Shown here piece after piece: positions 44,815 through 53,281 of a DNA stretch of 59,283 bases (within the stretch, counting starts at the first letter, position 1; each line of letters starts with the position of its first letter). Source of the DNA: Candidatus Latescibacterota bacterium (GTDB lineage Bacteria; Latescibacterota; UBA2968; UBA8231); contig JAJDUT010000066.1 of the NCBI GenBank assembly GCA_022826515.1, forward strand, positions 1 to 59,283, read 5' to 3'. A program made the translations under genes and the position numbers. The notes under the pieces were generated by a model. It made no database searches. It was not told where the DNA came from and worked only from the letters and a program-made list of their open reading frames with translations.

Positions 44815-44835
44815 TACAATGACAGCGGGTTTTTT
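44803..44835 (+). terminator. Intrinsic terminator/attenuator 18 bases before the thrS start
   Basis: CCCGCTGTC (44803-44811) and GACAGCGGG (44821-44829) form a perfect nine-pair stem with a nine-base loop, immediately followed by TTTTTT (44830-44835). It sits downstream of the leader promoter and only 18 bases before the ThrS ATG. It therefore cannot serve the sulfatase gene alone and must be conditionally read through for thrS to be expressed from that promoter. Confidence 0.88.
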
Positions 44836-44853
44836 CATGCCAAGGAGCGCGTC

Positions 44854-46767
44854 ATGCTGATCAAAGTCCCCCAAGGACAGGACATCGAATACCCCGGCGA
44901 GGGTACACTCAAGGAAATCCTCGTCCAAGAGAACAAGGAGCTGTTAAAGCAATACATTGCCGCCCGCGTCGGCGACGAGCGCATCGACTTCCACACCCAG
45001 CTCACCAGCGAGGCAGAAGTCGAGCTCATTCCCTGGGATGCGGACGAGGCCGCCTGGATCTACCGCCACAGCATGTCGCACGTGTTGGCGCAGGCCGTGC
45101 TACGCCTCTTCCCGGACGCGCAACTGGCCATCGGCCCGGCCATTGACGACGGCTTCTACTACGACTTCGACGTGGCCGAGCCTTTTACGCCCGAGGACTT
45201 GAAAAAGATCGAGCGCGAGATGAAGCGGGTCGTCAAGCAAAACCACAAGTTCGAGCGGATCGATGTGGCGCACCAAGAGGCGGAAGAGATGGTCGCCAAC
45301 GCTCCCTACAAACAGGAAATTCTCGCCGACTTGGAAGAAGGCCAGACCTTGTCCTTTTACAAAGACGGCGAGTTCATCGACTTGTGCCGGGGGCCGCACA
45401 TGCTCGGCACCGGACAAGTCAAGCACTTCAAGCTCCTGAGCGTGGCCGGGGCCTATTGGCGCGGCGACGAGAGCCGCAAGATGTTGCAACGCATATACGG
45501 CACGGCCTTTGCCACCCGCGAGGCCCTCGACCACCATCTGGCGATGTTGGAGGAGGCCAAAAAGCGCGACCACCGCACGCTGGGCAAGCAACTGGAGCTG
45601 TTCACTTTTGACGACGAAGTGGGGCCGGGGTTGCCGCTGTGGCTTCCCAAGGGAGCGGTGCTCATCGACGAGCTGGAGGACTTGGCCCGCAAGACCGAAC
45701 ACGAAGCCGGCTATCAGCGCGTGCGCACGCCGCACATCTGCAAGGAGTCCATATATCTGCGCAGCGGTCACTTGCCGTACTACGCCGAGTCCATGTTCCC
45801 GCCGATGGAACTAGAGGGGGTCAAGTACTATCTCAAGCCCATGAACTGCCCCCACCACCACAAAATTTTCGCCGCTACCCCGCGCTCGTACCGCGACTTG
45901 CCCCTGCGCTTGGCCGAGTATGGCACCTGCTATCGCTACGAGCAGTCGGGCGAGTTGTTCGGTTTGATGCGGGTGCGCTCATTGCAGATGAACGACGCGC
46001 ACATCTACTGCACCCTCGACCAATTCGAGGAAGAATTCCTCGCCGTCTGCCAGATGTATTTGCGCTATTTCGAGCTGTTCGGCCTGGAGAATTACCTGAT
46101 GCGCTTGAGCACCCACGCGCCCTCGGGCCTGGGGGCCAAGTACGTCGATGACCCCGAGCGGTGGCTCCGCACCGAGGACATGGTGCGCGGGGCCATGGCG
46201 CGGGGCGGGATCAACTACGAGGAGGTGCCCGACGAGGCCGCCTTCTACGGCCCCAAGATCGACGTCGAGGTTTGGAGCGCCATCGGGCGGCAGTTTACAA
46301 TCGCCACCAACCAAGTCGATTTCGCCGTGCCCGGCCGCTTCGGCTTGACGTACACCAACGCGGCGGGCGAAGAGGAGACGCCCATCTGCATCCACCGCGC
46401 GCCGTTGGGCACGCACGAGCGCTTTATCGGCTTCTTGATCGAACACTACGCCGGCGCGTTCCCAGTGTGGCTAGCACCCGTGCAAGCAGTCGTTTTGCCC
46501 ATTGCCGAGCGCCACGCCGAATACGGGAGCCAACTCCACCAGCAGCTTCTCGCCGCCGGAGTCCGGGCCGAACTCGACGCAGCCAGCGAGACCCTCAACA
46601 AGCGCATCCGCCAAGCGCAGACGCAGAAGGTGCCTTATATGCTGATCGCCGGGGACCGCGAAATCGAAGAAGGCAAAGTGGCAATCCGGCAGCGATCCGG
46701 CGAACAGCTCGATCCGCTCCCGCTAGCTGAAGCCGTTGCGTTTATCGGCGCTCAGATTAGTAGCTAG
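44854..46767 (+). CDS. thrS: Threonyl-tRNA synthetase
   Basis: 637 residues, close to the E. coli enzyme (642). Domains in order: TGS (about 1-61, GEGTLKEILVQENKELL), editing domain with HSMSHVLAQAV and the C-x3-H-like LCRGPHM, class II catalytic core with motif 2 YRYEQSGELFGLMRVR, zinc ligand Cys in MNCPHHHKIF, motif 3 HRAPLGTHERFIGFLIEHY, and anticodon-binding domain. It charges tRNA-Thr. ATG 44854 is supported by AAGGAGC 10 bases upstream; the frame upstream to 44791 runs through the terminator. It is preceded by the Thr-leader attenuator and followed 5 bases later by an M50 peptidase gene. Confidence 0.96.
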   Translation: MLIKVPQGQDIEYPGEGTLKEILVQENKELLKQYIAARVGDERIDFHTQLTSEAEVELIPWDADEAAWIYRHSMSHVLAQAVLRLFPDAQLAIGPAIDDGFYYDFDVAEPFTPEDLKKIEREMKRVVKQNHKFERIDVAHQEAEEMVANAPYKQEILADLEEGQTLSFYKDGEFIDLCRGPHMLGTGQVKHFKLLSVAGAYWRGDESRKMLQRIYGTAFATREALDHHLAMLEEAKKRDHRTLGKQLELFTFDDEVGPGLPLWLPKGAVLIDELEDLARKTEHEAGYQRVRTPHICKESIYLRSGHLPYYAESMFPPMELEGVKYYLKPMNCPHHHKIFAATPRSYRDLPLRLAEYGTCYRYEQSGELFGLMRVRSLQMNDAHIYCTLDQFEEEFLAVCQMYLRYFELFGLENYLMRLSTHAPSGLGAKYVDDPERWLRTEDMVRGAMARGGINYEEVPDEAAFYGPKIDVEVWSAIGRQFTIATNQVDFAVPGRFGLTYTNAAGEEETPICIHRAPLGTHERFIGFLIEHYAGAFPVWLAPVQAVVLPIAERHAEYGSQLHQQLLAAGVRAELDAASETLNKRIRQAQTQKVPYMLIAGDREIEEGKVAIRQRSGEQLDPLPLAEAVAFIGAQISS

Positions 46768-46772
46768 CGGCG

Positions 46773-47477
46773 ATGTTCCGCCGCACCCGTTACATCGCCG
46801 AGGTCTTCTGGCAATTTCGCTACTATCTCCTTTGCACGGGGCTGGCGCTGGCTTTCTGGGACACCGCGCTGATCAAGCCGTTCCGCTTCTTCGTGGTGCT
46901 AGTCCACGAGGTCAACCACGCGGCAGCAGCCCTGATAACCGGCGGCGAAGTCCTCGAAATCCGCACCCATTGGAACGAGTCTGGGCACGCCCTGATCAAG
47001 GGGGGATTCTTCCCGCTGATTAGTGCGGCGGGCTACGTGGGGTCGGCGCTGTGGGGGGCATTGCTAATGTACACCTCGCTTTATCCGCAGGCGCAGCGTT
47101 TGGTATTGCTGTGCATTGGCGCGGCCTGCGCGGGCATGACCCTGATCTACACGCCACTGGAAGAGGGGAGCGTTGATTTCGTACTGGGAATCGGCGGCGG
47201 GCTGGTCTTGTGCTTCATGGCCTGCAAGTCGAAGCGGATGGCGAGCATCGGCGCAGTGTGGATGGGGGTGATGCTATGCCTGTACAGTCTCTACGACTTC
47301 CGCACGGACCTGTGGTACTATACAGAGCGGACGGACGCTGGGATATTGTCGGCCTACTGGGGAATAGATCCGTTGCAGGTGCCCTATCTGGCGTATCTGA
47401 TCGCCTTGATTTGGGTACTGGTGTCGCTGTCGTGCATGTATCGGGCGATGCGCGCGGTGGCTCGCCAAAAAATGTAG
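46773..47477 (+). CDS. M50-like integral membrane zinc metallopeptidase
   Basis: A 234-residue polytopic membrane protein with the zinc motif H45EVNH49 in FFVVLVHEVNHAAAALITGG. About six hydrophobic segments follow (for example LLMYTSLYPQAQRLVLLCIG and VDFVLGIGGGLVLCFMA). This matches the M50B-like (site-2-protease-related) group, although the NPDG/LDG motif is not obvious. A Tyr/Asp-rich loop (YDFRTDLWYYTERTD) lies before the last helices. It starts 5 bases after thrS, so it is probably under the same attenuator. Its 3' end is overlapped by the runaway 3' end of the C5 methyltransferase. Confidence 0.75.
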   Translation: MFRRTRYIAEVFWQFRYYLLCTGLALAFWDTALIKPFRFFVVLVHEVNHAAAALITGGEVLEIRTHWNESGHALIKGGFFPLISAAGYVGSALWGALLMYTSLYPQAQRLVLLCIGAACAGMTLIYTPLEEGSVDFVLGIGGGLVLCFMACKSKRMASIGAVWMGVMLCLYSLYDFRTDLWYYTERTDAGILSAYWGIDPLQVPYLAYLIALIWVLVSLSCMYRAMRAVARQKM

Positions 47478-48594
47478 TGCTGAATGCTTCATCAAAGGCC
47501 GGATTGAAGATTTCTTTTGTAATCCACTCAATCACGGGCACACAAACCGCATCGCCGAACCCAAACAGCATTTGATTAGATTCAAGGTGCGAGCCAAGGA
47601 CATAATCATCAGCTCCCATCAAGCGTGCATTTTCTCTCCCGCTTAGCAAACGAGCATCATATCGACCTTTTCCTGCTCTGAGCAAAATTTGTCGTGCACT
47701 TCCTCCCTTGGGCGTGCGAAGACATCCCGCAATACCATCTGTCCTCAGTTCAGCGGTGGACTGCTTCTTGCCATTGCGTATCCTCATACGCCTAAATACA
47801 GTTCCGTATGACCAAAATGGTTGATCCATCATTTCGTGGACTTTTTCTTGATGCCGTTCAAACATCTGATTGTACAAATAGGACGACCGATCTTCAGGCC
47901 ACCATTCTTCGTTGGGATCGACAATATCAGCGAGATCAGAGGAACGTCTAGGCAGTGGAGGTAAAGAATAAAGATGCCAAGTTAAGTCTGAATGTGAACG
48001 GATGAAATTAGTAATTCTTGGAGGGCGAGCAGTATTTTTTTGCTGAAGAATAATTTCTTGCTCTAAAATATCTTGGTGGCCAGCCAAAAGGTTGCCAAGA
48101 ATAAAGAGTCTAACCCTGCTTTGGGGCACAAAGTGAGAGGCATTGATAAGCAATATATCGAGCGCATAGCCTAGTTCGCACAACGCAGAAAGGGCTATTT
48201 CAAGGTCGTGCCCTCCCTTAGATGTAAGCATACCCTCCACGTTCTCAAGCAGGATAAATGGGGGAGGATGCTTTGCTTTCATTTCTCCCAGAATTCTTAC
48301 AAATTCCCAAAATGAAGACGTTTCTTTTCCAGATAAACCTTCTCTGCTGCCTGCAACGGATACATCAGTGCAAGGAAATGAAGCATGGGCAAGGGCAACA
48401 GGAGGGATCTCCTCTCCGTCAACTGTGCTAATATCGCGCAGATGGTAGCTCCCTTGACCAAAATGTCCTTCGTAGAGCTGGTGCTTTTCATCGCTGTAGT
48501 CAACAGCGTAAACAGTTGACCAACCAGCCTTTTCCAGTCCCAATTCTACTAAACCAATTCCGGCAAAAAAGTCAGCTACTGTCTTTTTGGGCAT
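47215..48594 (-). CDS. C5-cytosine DNA methyltransferase with lost native stop codon
   Basis: The frame encodes a C5 methyltransferase starting MPKKTVADFFAGIGLVELGL (motif I). Motif IV is ASFPCTDVSVAG with catalytic PC, motif VI is LLENVEGML, motif VIII is SRVRLFILG and motif X is GFGDAVCVPVIEWI. The natural enzyme should end about 20 residues later. Instead the frame runs on from about 47481 for 88 codons antisense through the 3' end of the M50 gene (PPRASPDTCTTATP onward). This marks a deletion or recombination junction at the M50 stop. ATG 48594 is chosen over 48624 for fit with motif I. Base composition is clearly more AT-rich than its neighbours, indicating transfer. The cognate nuclease is missing. 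Confidence 0.85.
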   Translation of the reverse strand: MPKKTVADFFAGIGLVELGLEKAGWSTVYAVDYSDEKHQLYEGHFGQGSYHLRDISTVDGEEIPPVALAHASFPCTDVSVAGSREGLSGKETSSFWEFVRILGEMKAKHPPPFILLENVEGMLTSKGGHDLEIALSALCELGYALDILLINASHFVPQSRVRLFILGNLLAGHQDILEQEIILQQKNTARPPRITNFIRSHSDLTWHLYSLPPLPRRSSDLADIVDPNEEWWPEDRSSYLYNQMFERHQEKVHEMMDQPFWSYGTVFRRMRIRNGKKQSTAELRTDGIAGCLRTPKGGSARQILLRAGKGRYDARLLSGRENARLMGADDYVLGSHLESNQMLFGFGDAVCVPVIEWITKEIFNPAFDEAFSTTFFGEPPRASPDTCTTATPVPKSRRSDTPDRAPATDLFPSRPTISQRPSALYSTTGPCGSRRDCTGIASPPSTLRRCSPSASTCRP

Positions 48595-48832
48595 TATATT
48601 CTGCTGACTCCTCACTAACTGCATAAAACGGTCCCTCCAGAGGTTGGTTGCCGATTTTTTCTATGATACCAATGGCAACACTTATATATCGCGTACCATT
48701 GCCCCTTTCAGCGGCACTTACATTCGATTGGGTTGAGCCAATTTTTTTGGCAGCTTCTGCTTGATTTAGTCCGGCCTTTTCGCGGACCTCTCTAGCGAGC
48801 TTGCCCAAGGTATTGAGATTCATGTATTTCAT
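48572..48832 (-). CDS. XRE-family HTH regulator upstream of the C5 methyltransferase (C-protein-like)
   Basis: An 86-residue protein with an XRE helix-turn-helix: TLGKLAREVREKAGLNQAEA then AKKIGSTQSNVSAAERG. A short C-terminal region ends AEYNAQKDSS. It overlaps the methyltransferase start by about 20 bases, so the two are translationally coupled, as for controller proteins of type II RM systems. The start could be 48832 or the methionine three codons later; the frame open to 48886 lacks a ribosome-binding site. The same AT-rich base use as the methyltransferase suggests they arrived together. Confidence 0.75.
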   Translation of the reverse strand: MKYMNLNTLGKLAREVREKAGLNQAEAAKKIGSTQSNVSAAERGNGTRYISVAIGIIEKIGNQPLEGPFYAVSEESAEYNAQKDSS

Positions 48833-49013
48833 CTTGAATACATCATAGTCAATATGACTATGCGCGTCAAGCCCACAATTCGGCAAAAATTCAAATTGTA
48901 GCCTAGAGTATTCTATTGGGGATTGATGGGTTTTTATTATTTGTGTGCTGCGTTATTTTATGGAGAATGTGCCGACGCACCGGAACGAAACCAAGGAAGA
49001 AAGGGAACCCAAC

Positions 49014-50783
49014 ATGCGAATGAGTCGGCTTTTCAGCCAGACCTTGCGCGACGTCACCGCCGACGTGGAAGTCGCCAGCCATCAGCTCTTGTTGCGGGCT
49101 GGCTTTATCCGCCCGCTGGCCAGCGGCATCTTCAGCTATTTGCCCTTGGCGCAGCGGTCCATGCGCAAGATCGAGGACATTATCCGCTGCGAGATAGACG
49201 CCATCGGCGGCCAAGAAATCACCATGCCGGTGGTGCATCCGGCCGAACTTTGGCAGCGGACGGGGCGTTGGTACGCAGTCGGCACGGAGATGGGGCGCTT
49301 CCAAGACAAAAACGAGCGCGACATGGTGCTGGCCATGACTCATGAGGAAGTAGTAGCCGACTTAGTCAGCCGCGAGATCAAATCCTACAAGCAACTACCC
49401 CAGCTAGTCTATCATATCCAGACCAAGTGGCGCGACGATCCCCGCCCCCGCTCGGGCCTCATCCGAGTGCGCGAGTTCACCATGAAGGATTCCTACAGCC
49501 TCGACGCCGACTGGGAGGGCCTTGAAAAGCAATACCGCGCCCATTACCAGCAGTACTTCAACATCTTCCATCGCTGCGGCCTCGACGTCCTCGCAGTGCG
49601 CTCGGACACCGGGATGATGGGCGGCGAGCTGGCCCACGAATACATGTACCTGACGCCGATCGGCGAAGACACCCTGCTCTTGTGCGACGACTGCGGGTAC
49701 TCGGCCAATCGCCAAATCGCCACCTTCGCCAAACAGGCCAATCCCGAAGAAGAACCCGCCGCGCCCGAGAAAATCGCCACGCCCAATACCACGACCATCG
49801 AGGACCTAACCGCGCTGCTCGACATCCCCGCGCACAAGACCGCCAAGGCACTCTTCCTGATGGCCACTGTCGGCGACGGTCGAGAGAAGAAAGACGCATT
49901 TGTCCTAGCAGTCATACGCGGCGATATGGAAGTCAACGAGACCAAGCTGGCCAACGCGGTCGGCGCACTCGAAATGTGGCCGGCGCGGGACGAGGAAATA
50001 CGCGCCATCGGCGCGGAGCCGGGCTATGGATCGCCCATCGGCGTCGAGGGAGCACTAGTCGTCGTCGATGACTCTGTGGCGTCCTCGCCCAATCTAGTAG
50101 CCGGTGCCAACGAGCCGGGCTACCACCTCGCCAATGTAAACCACGGCCGCGACTACACGGCCAACGTAGTCGCCGATATCGCCTCCGCCCGGCAAGGCGA
50201 TGGCTGCACTAACTGCGAGGCGGCACTGCGCGAATCGCGCGGAGTGGAAGTGGGCAACATCTTCCAGCTCGGCACCAAATTCACCGAGGCACTGGGCGGC
50301 GATTTCCTCGACGCCGAGGGCAAGGCGCAGCCAGTCGTCATGGGCTCGTACGGGATCGGCGTGGGGCGGCTGCTGGCCTGTATCGCCGAGGAGTACCACG
50401 ACGAAGACGGCTTAGTGTGGCCCATTGCCGTCGCACCCTATCAGGTCCACATCGTCCTCCTCGCCAAGGGAGAAGGCGCAGCCCAAGACGCGGGCGAGCA
50501 ACTCTACGCCGACCTCGCAGAACGCGGTATTGAAGTGCTCCTCGACGACCGCCGAGAAAACCCAGGCGTCAAGTTCAACGACGCCGACCTGATTGGAATA
50601 CCAGTGCGAGTGACAGTGGGGGATCGCGGTTTGCAGCGGGGAATTGTCGAGGTCAAACTGCGGCGCGAAAAAGAGCGGCGCGACACGCCGGTAGAGCAAG
50701 CGGTAGAGTACATAGTAGAACAAGTAAAAAAATTGCAACGCGAGTTAGACGAACGAGTAGTCGAAGTGGAGTACAAGGGATAA
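49014..50783 (+). CDS. proS: Prolyl-tRNA synthetase (bacterial type with editing insertion)
   Basis: A 589-residue class II synthetase charging tRNA-Pro. Motif 1 region LLRAGFIRPLASGIFSYLPL, motif 2 FQDKNERDMVLAMTHEEVVA with TKWRDDPRPRSGLIRVREFT, and motif 3 VMGSYGIGVGRLLACIAEEY are present. Between motifs 2 and 3 lies the INS editing domain (about 210-400), as in E. coli ProS and unlike the eukaryote-like type. The anticodon-binding domain is C-terminal. ATG 49014 is supported by AAAGGGAAC; the frame opens upstream at 48945. No proline-rich leader or terminator precedes it, unlike thrS. It is divergent from the XRE regulator. Confidence 0.95.
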   Translation: MRMSRLFSQTLRDVTADVEVASHQLLLRAGFIRPLASGIFSYLPLAQRSMRKIEDIIRCEIDAIGGQEITMPVVHPAELWQRTGRWYAVGTEMGRFQDKNERDMVLAMTHEEVVADLVSREIKSYKQLPQLVYHIQTKWRDDPRPRSGLIRVREFTMKDSYSLDADWEGLEKQYRAHYQQYFNIFHRCGLDVLAVRSDTGMMGGELAHEYMYLTPIGEDTLLLCDDCGYSANRQIATFAKQANPEEEPAAPEKIATPNTTTIEDLTALLDIPAHKTAKALFLMATVGDGREKKDAFVLAVIRGDMEVNETKLANAVGALEMWPARDEEIRAIGAEPGYGSPIGVEGALVVVDDSVASSPNLVAGANEPGYHLANVNHGRDYTANVVADIASARQGDGCTNCEAALRESRGVEVGNIFQLGTKFTEALGGDFLDAEGKAQPVVMGSYGIGVGRLLACIAEEYHDEDGLVWPIAVAPYQVHIVLLAKGEGAAQDAGEQLYADLAERGIEVLLDDRRENPGVKFNDADLIGIPVRVTVGDRGLQRGIVEVKLRREKERRDTPVEQAVEYIVEQVKKLQRELDERVVEVEYKG

Positions 50784-50804
50784 GGTTCGCCTCCGCAACC
50801 TGTA

Positions 50805-50827
50805 GGGGCAACTCTTGGAGTTGCCCC
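50805..50827. repeat. REP-like palindrome after proS
   Basis: GGGGCAACTC (50805-50814) and GAGTTGCCCC (50818-50827) are perfect 10-base complements with a 3-base loop TTG, preceded by TGTA. This is the look of interspersed palindromic intergenic repeats. A terminator function for proS is possible, though no T-run follows. Confidence 0.6.
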
Positions 50828-50860
50828 CCGTCCCCCAACGCAAATCGGAGGTCATGGATA

Positions 50861-52189
50861 ATGTTCGTCGAAGGCTACACCAACCAACTCAGCTACCAAG
50901 CCGGCGAACAGGTGCGCTTTCACGTGTCCACCAGTGCGGACGAGTACGTGCTGGAAGTGACGCGGATAGGTGCCGAGCGCGAAGCAGTATGGCGTCAGGA
51001 CCAGCTACCTGGAGCAGCCTATCCAATCCCCGAAGACGCTTCTTCCAACGGCTGCGGCTGGCCGGTTTCCCACTCCTTGGAAGTGCCGGCCGACTGGCGC
51101 AGTGGGTATTACGAGTTCGTACTACGCGTCGAAGACCAAGGCGGCAAGTTCGTGCAGCGAGGACGGCGCACGGCCGAGAGCCGAGGCTTCTTCATCGTCC
51201 GCCCGGCTGGCCCCACAGACGCTCGCATCCTCCTCCAGCTAGCCACCAATACCTACAGCGCCTACAACAACTGGGGCGGCTACAGCTTGTACAGCTATCA
51301 CGGCCGCGGCGGCTTGCAGGGGCATCGCGTCTCCTTCGACCGTCCAATGGCCGGGCTGTTCGACCGCTGGGAGCGCGACTTTGTCGAGTGGGCGGAAGGC
51401 GCTGGATACGCGCTCGACTATTGCGCCAATTCCGACCTCGAATGGCACCCCGAACTGTTGGACAACTACCGACTAGTACTGAGCGTGGGGCACGATGAAT
51501 ACTGGTCGGCTCCCATGCGCGACCACCTCGAAGCCTACATCGCCGCCGGAGGCAACGCCGCGTTTTTCAGCGGCAACTCCGTGTGCTGGCGGGTGCGCAG
51601 CGAGGACGAGGGCCGGGCGCTGGTGTGCTGGAAGCAACAGTTCAACATGGACCCAGCTTACGCCGCTGGAGACTACGCGGACCTCTCGACCTTATGGAGC
51701 CACCACCTCGTGGGTCGGCCGGAAAACGAACTAACCGGCGTCGGCTTCCTCTACGGAGGCTATCACCTCAGCCACGGCCAATACATGGACGGATCTGGAG
51801 CGTTTACAGTCCATCGCCCGGAACACTGGGTTTTCGCGGAAACGGGCTTGCAGAGCGACGATAATTTCGGGGGCGAGCACACCATCGTCGGCTATGAGTG
51901 CGACGGCTGCGAGTACGAGTTGGAAGATGGATTGCCGATACCCAAGGGAACCTATGGCACCCCGATGGACTTTACCATCTTGTGTACCGCTCCGGCGCGG
52001 TGGCACCCAGACGACAGCGCGTGGTACGAGCGCTGGGAAAAGGACAGAGAGGGCGCGGCCGTCATGGGCCTCTACACTCGCGGCGGCACAGTATTTACGA
52101 CCGGGACAACCGACTGGTCGCACGGGCTAAAAGGAGACGCGACCGTCGCCCAGATCACTCGTAACGTCCTCGATCGACTGAGTCAGTAG
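50861..52189 (+). CDS. N,N-dimethylformamidase beta-subunit-like protein
   Basis: 442 residues. An N-terminal beta-sandwich (about 1-115) carries YTNQLSYQAGEQVRFHVST. The main domain resembles the large subunit of N,N-dimethylformamidase, with SAYNNWGGYSLY, the characteristic LSVGHDEYWSAPMRDHLEA, GNAAFFSGNSVCWRVR and a final FTTGTTDWSHGL. The GHDEYW stretch holds the candidate iron/catalytic residues of that family. The small subunit is not present, and many such proteins act alone with unknown amide or sugar substrates. CGGAGG lies upstream of the ATG. No signal peptide is seen. Confidence 0.75.
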   Translation: MFVEGYTNQLSYQAGEQVRFHVSTSADEYVLEVTRIGAEREAVWRQDQLPGAAYPIPEDASSNGCGWPVSHSLEVPADWRSGYYEFVLRVEDQGGKFVQRGRRTAESRGFFIVRPAGPTDARILLQLATNTYSAYNNWGGYSLYSYHGRGGLQGHRVSFDRPMAGLFDRWERDFVEWAEGAGYALDYCANSDLEWHPELLDNYRLVLSVGHDEYWSAPMRDHLEAYIAAGGNAAFFSGNSVCWRVRSEDEGRALVCWKQQFNMDPAYAAGDYADLSTLWSHHLVGRPENELTGVGFLYGGYHLSHGQYMDGSGAFTVHRPEHWVFAETGLQSDDNFGGEHTIVGYECDGCEYELEDGLPIPKGTYGTPMDFTILCTAPARWHPDDSAWYERWEKDREGAAVMGLYTRGGTVFTTGTTDWSHGLKGDATVAQITRNVLDRLSQ

Positions 52190-52251
52190 CGGTCGGAGGT
52201 TTTCCGGCCCGAAATTGCGCAGAAATGGACACTAAAAAATCGGAGTTATTA

Positions 52252-53238
52252 ATGAATGAGCGGTATTTGGTAACAGGGGCGCTCGGCTGCGTGGGTGCAT
52301 GGGCGGTTCGTCGGCTGGTCCGCGAGGGGGTGCCGGTATATACCTACGACCTAGGCAGCGATCCCTACCGGTTGAGGACGATCATGACGGACCAAGAACT
52401 GGATCAGGTGCGACTGCTCGAAGGCGACATCGCGGATCTGGACGAGTTCGAGCGAGTCGTGATCGACTGCGGTATTACTCATATCCTGCATCTAGCAGCC
52501 ATGCAGGTGCCCTTAGTTCGGGCCGATCCAGTGCGCGGGGCCAAGGTAAACGTCGTGGGGAGCACCGTCGTCTTCGAAACGGCTGCGCGTCATCGCGACC
52601 AGATCCAGAACTTGGTCTTTGCAAGCTCGTTTGGGGTGTACGGCGATCCAGAAGCGTACCCTCCGGGGCCGATTGCCCACGACGCGCCGTTGCTGCCTCC
52701 GACTCTCTACGGGGTGTTCAAGCAGTGCAACGAAGGTACAGCTCAGGTCTATTGGCGGGAGCAGTCGGTGCATAGCATTGGTTTGCGCCCGTGCGTAGTG
52801 TACGGACCGGGTCGCGACCAAGGCTGGACCTCCACTCCAACCAAGGCCATACTGGCCGCCGCGCTCGGTCGCGAGTACGAGATCACCTACGGCGGCACCC
52901 TCGTCTATCACCACGCCGATGATGTCGCCGCCGCCTTTATCGCCGCGGCTAGGACCAAGCTGGAAAGTGCCCCAGTGTACAACCTAGGGGGCAGCACGGT
53001 CTCCATGGCCCAAATCGTCGCTGCAATCGAGGAGGTTATCCCCGAGTCAGCGGGCAAGATTGGATTCGACCCAACGCCGCTGCCACATCCCTCAAGCGCC
53101 GATGACACCGCCCTAAACCAAGCCCTTGGACCTCTTCAGTACCGATCGCTGGTCCAGGGAGTCCGGGATACGGTCGAAGTCTTCCGCACCGCCCTCGAGG
53201 CCGATCGCCTCGACCTCGAGCGAGCACTGCGCACTTAG
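52252..53238 (+). CDS. NAD-dependent epimerase/dehydratase (extended SDR)
   Basis: A 328-residue extended SDR. The glycine motif TGALGCVGAWAVRRL is at the N-terminus, the NAD-ribose Asp lies in VYTYDLG, and catalytic residues are FASSFGVYG (Ser) and LYGVFKQCNE (Tyr and Lys). The sugar-nucleotide region contains RPCVVYGPGRDQGWT. Its neighbour is an enolase-superfamily enzyme 43 bases on, and the pair could process a uronic or aldonic acid. ATG 52252 is chosen because CGGAG lies 9 bases upstream; the frame is open from 52225. Confidence 0.85.
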   Translation: MNERYLVTGALGCVGAWAVRRLVREGVPVYTYDLGSDPYRLRTIMTDQELDQVRLLEGDIADLDEFERVVIDCGITHILHLAAMQVPLVRADPVRGAKVNVVGSTVVFETAARHRDQIQNLVFASSFGVYGDPEAYPPGPIAHDAPLLPPTLYGVFKQCNEGTAQVYWREQSVHSIGLRPCVVYGPGRDQGWTSTPTKAILAAALGREYEITYGGTLVYHHADDVAAAFIAAARTKLESAPVYNLGGSTVSMAQIVAAIEEVIPESAGKIGFDPTPLPHPSSADDTALNQALGPLQYRSLVQGVRDTVEVFRTALEADRLDLERALRT

Positions 53239-53281
53239 AAGCCGTCAGGGCAAATAACTTTCTTAGAGGAGCACGGCCTAC

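Noticed and set aside
48887..49013. Possible proline leader/attenuator before proS, by analogy with thrS
   Set aside because: There is no run of Pro codons and no intrinsic terminator in the 127-base gap. The open frame upstream of 49014 is simply in frame with ProS.
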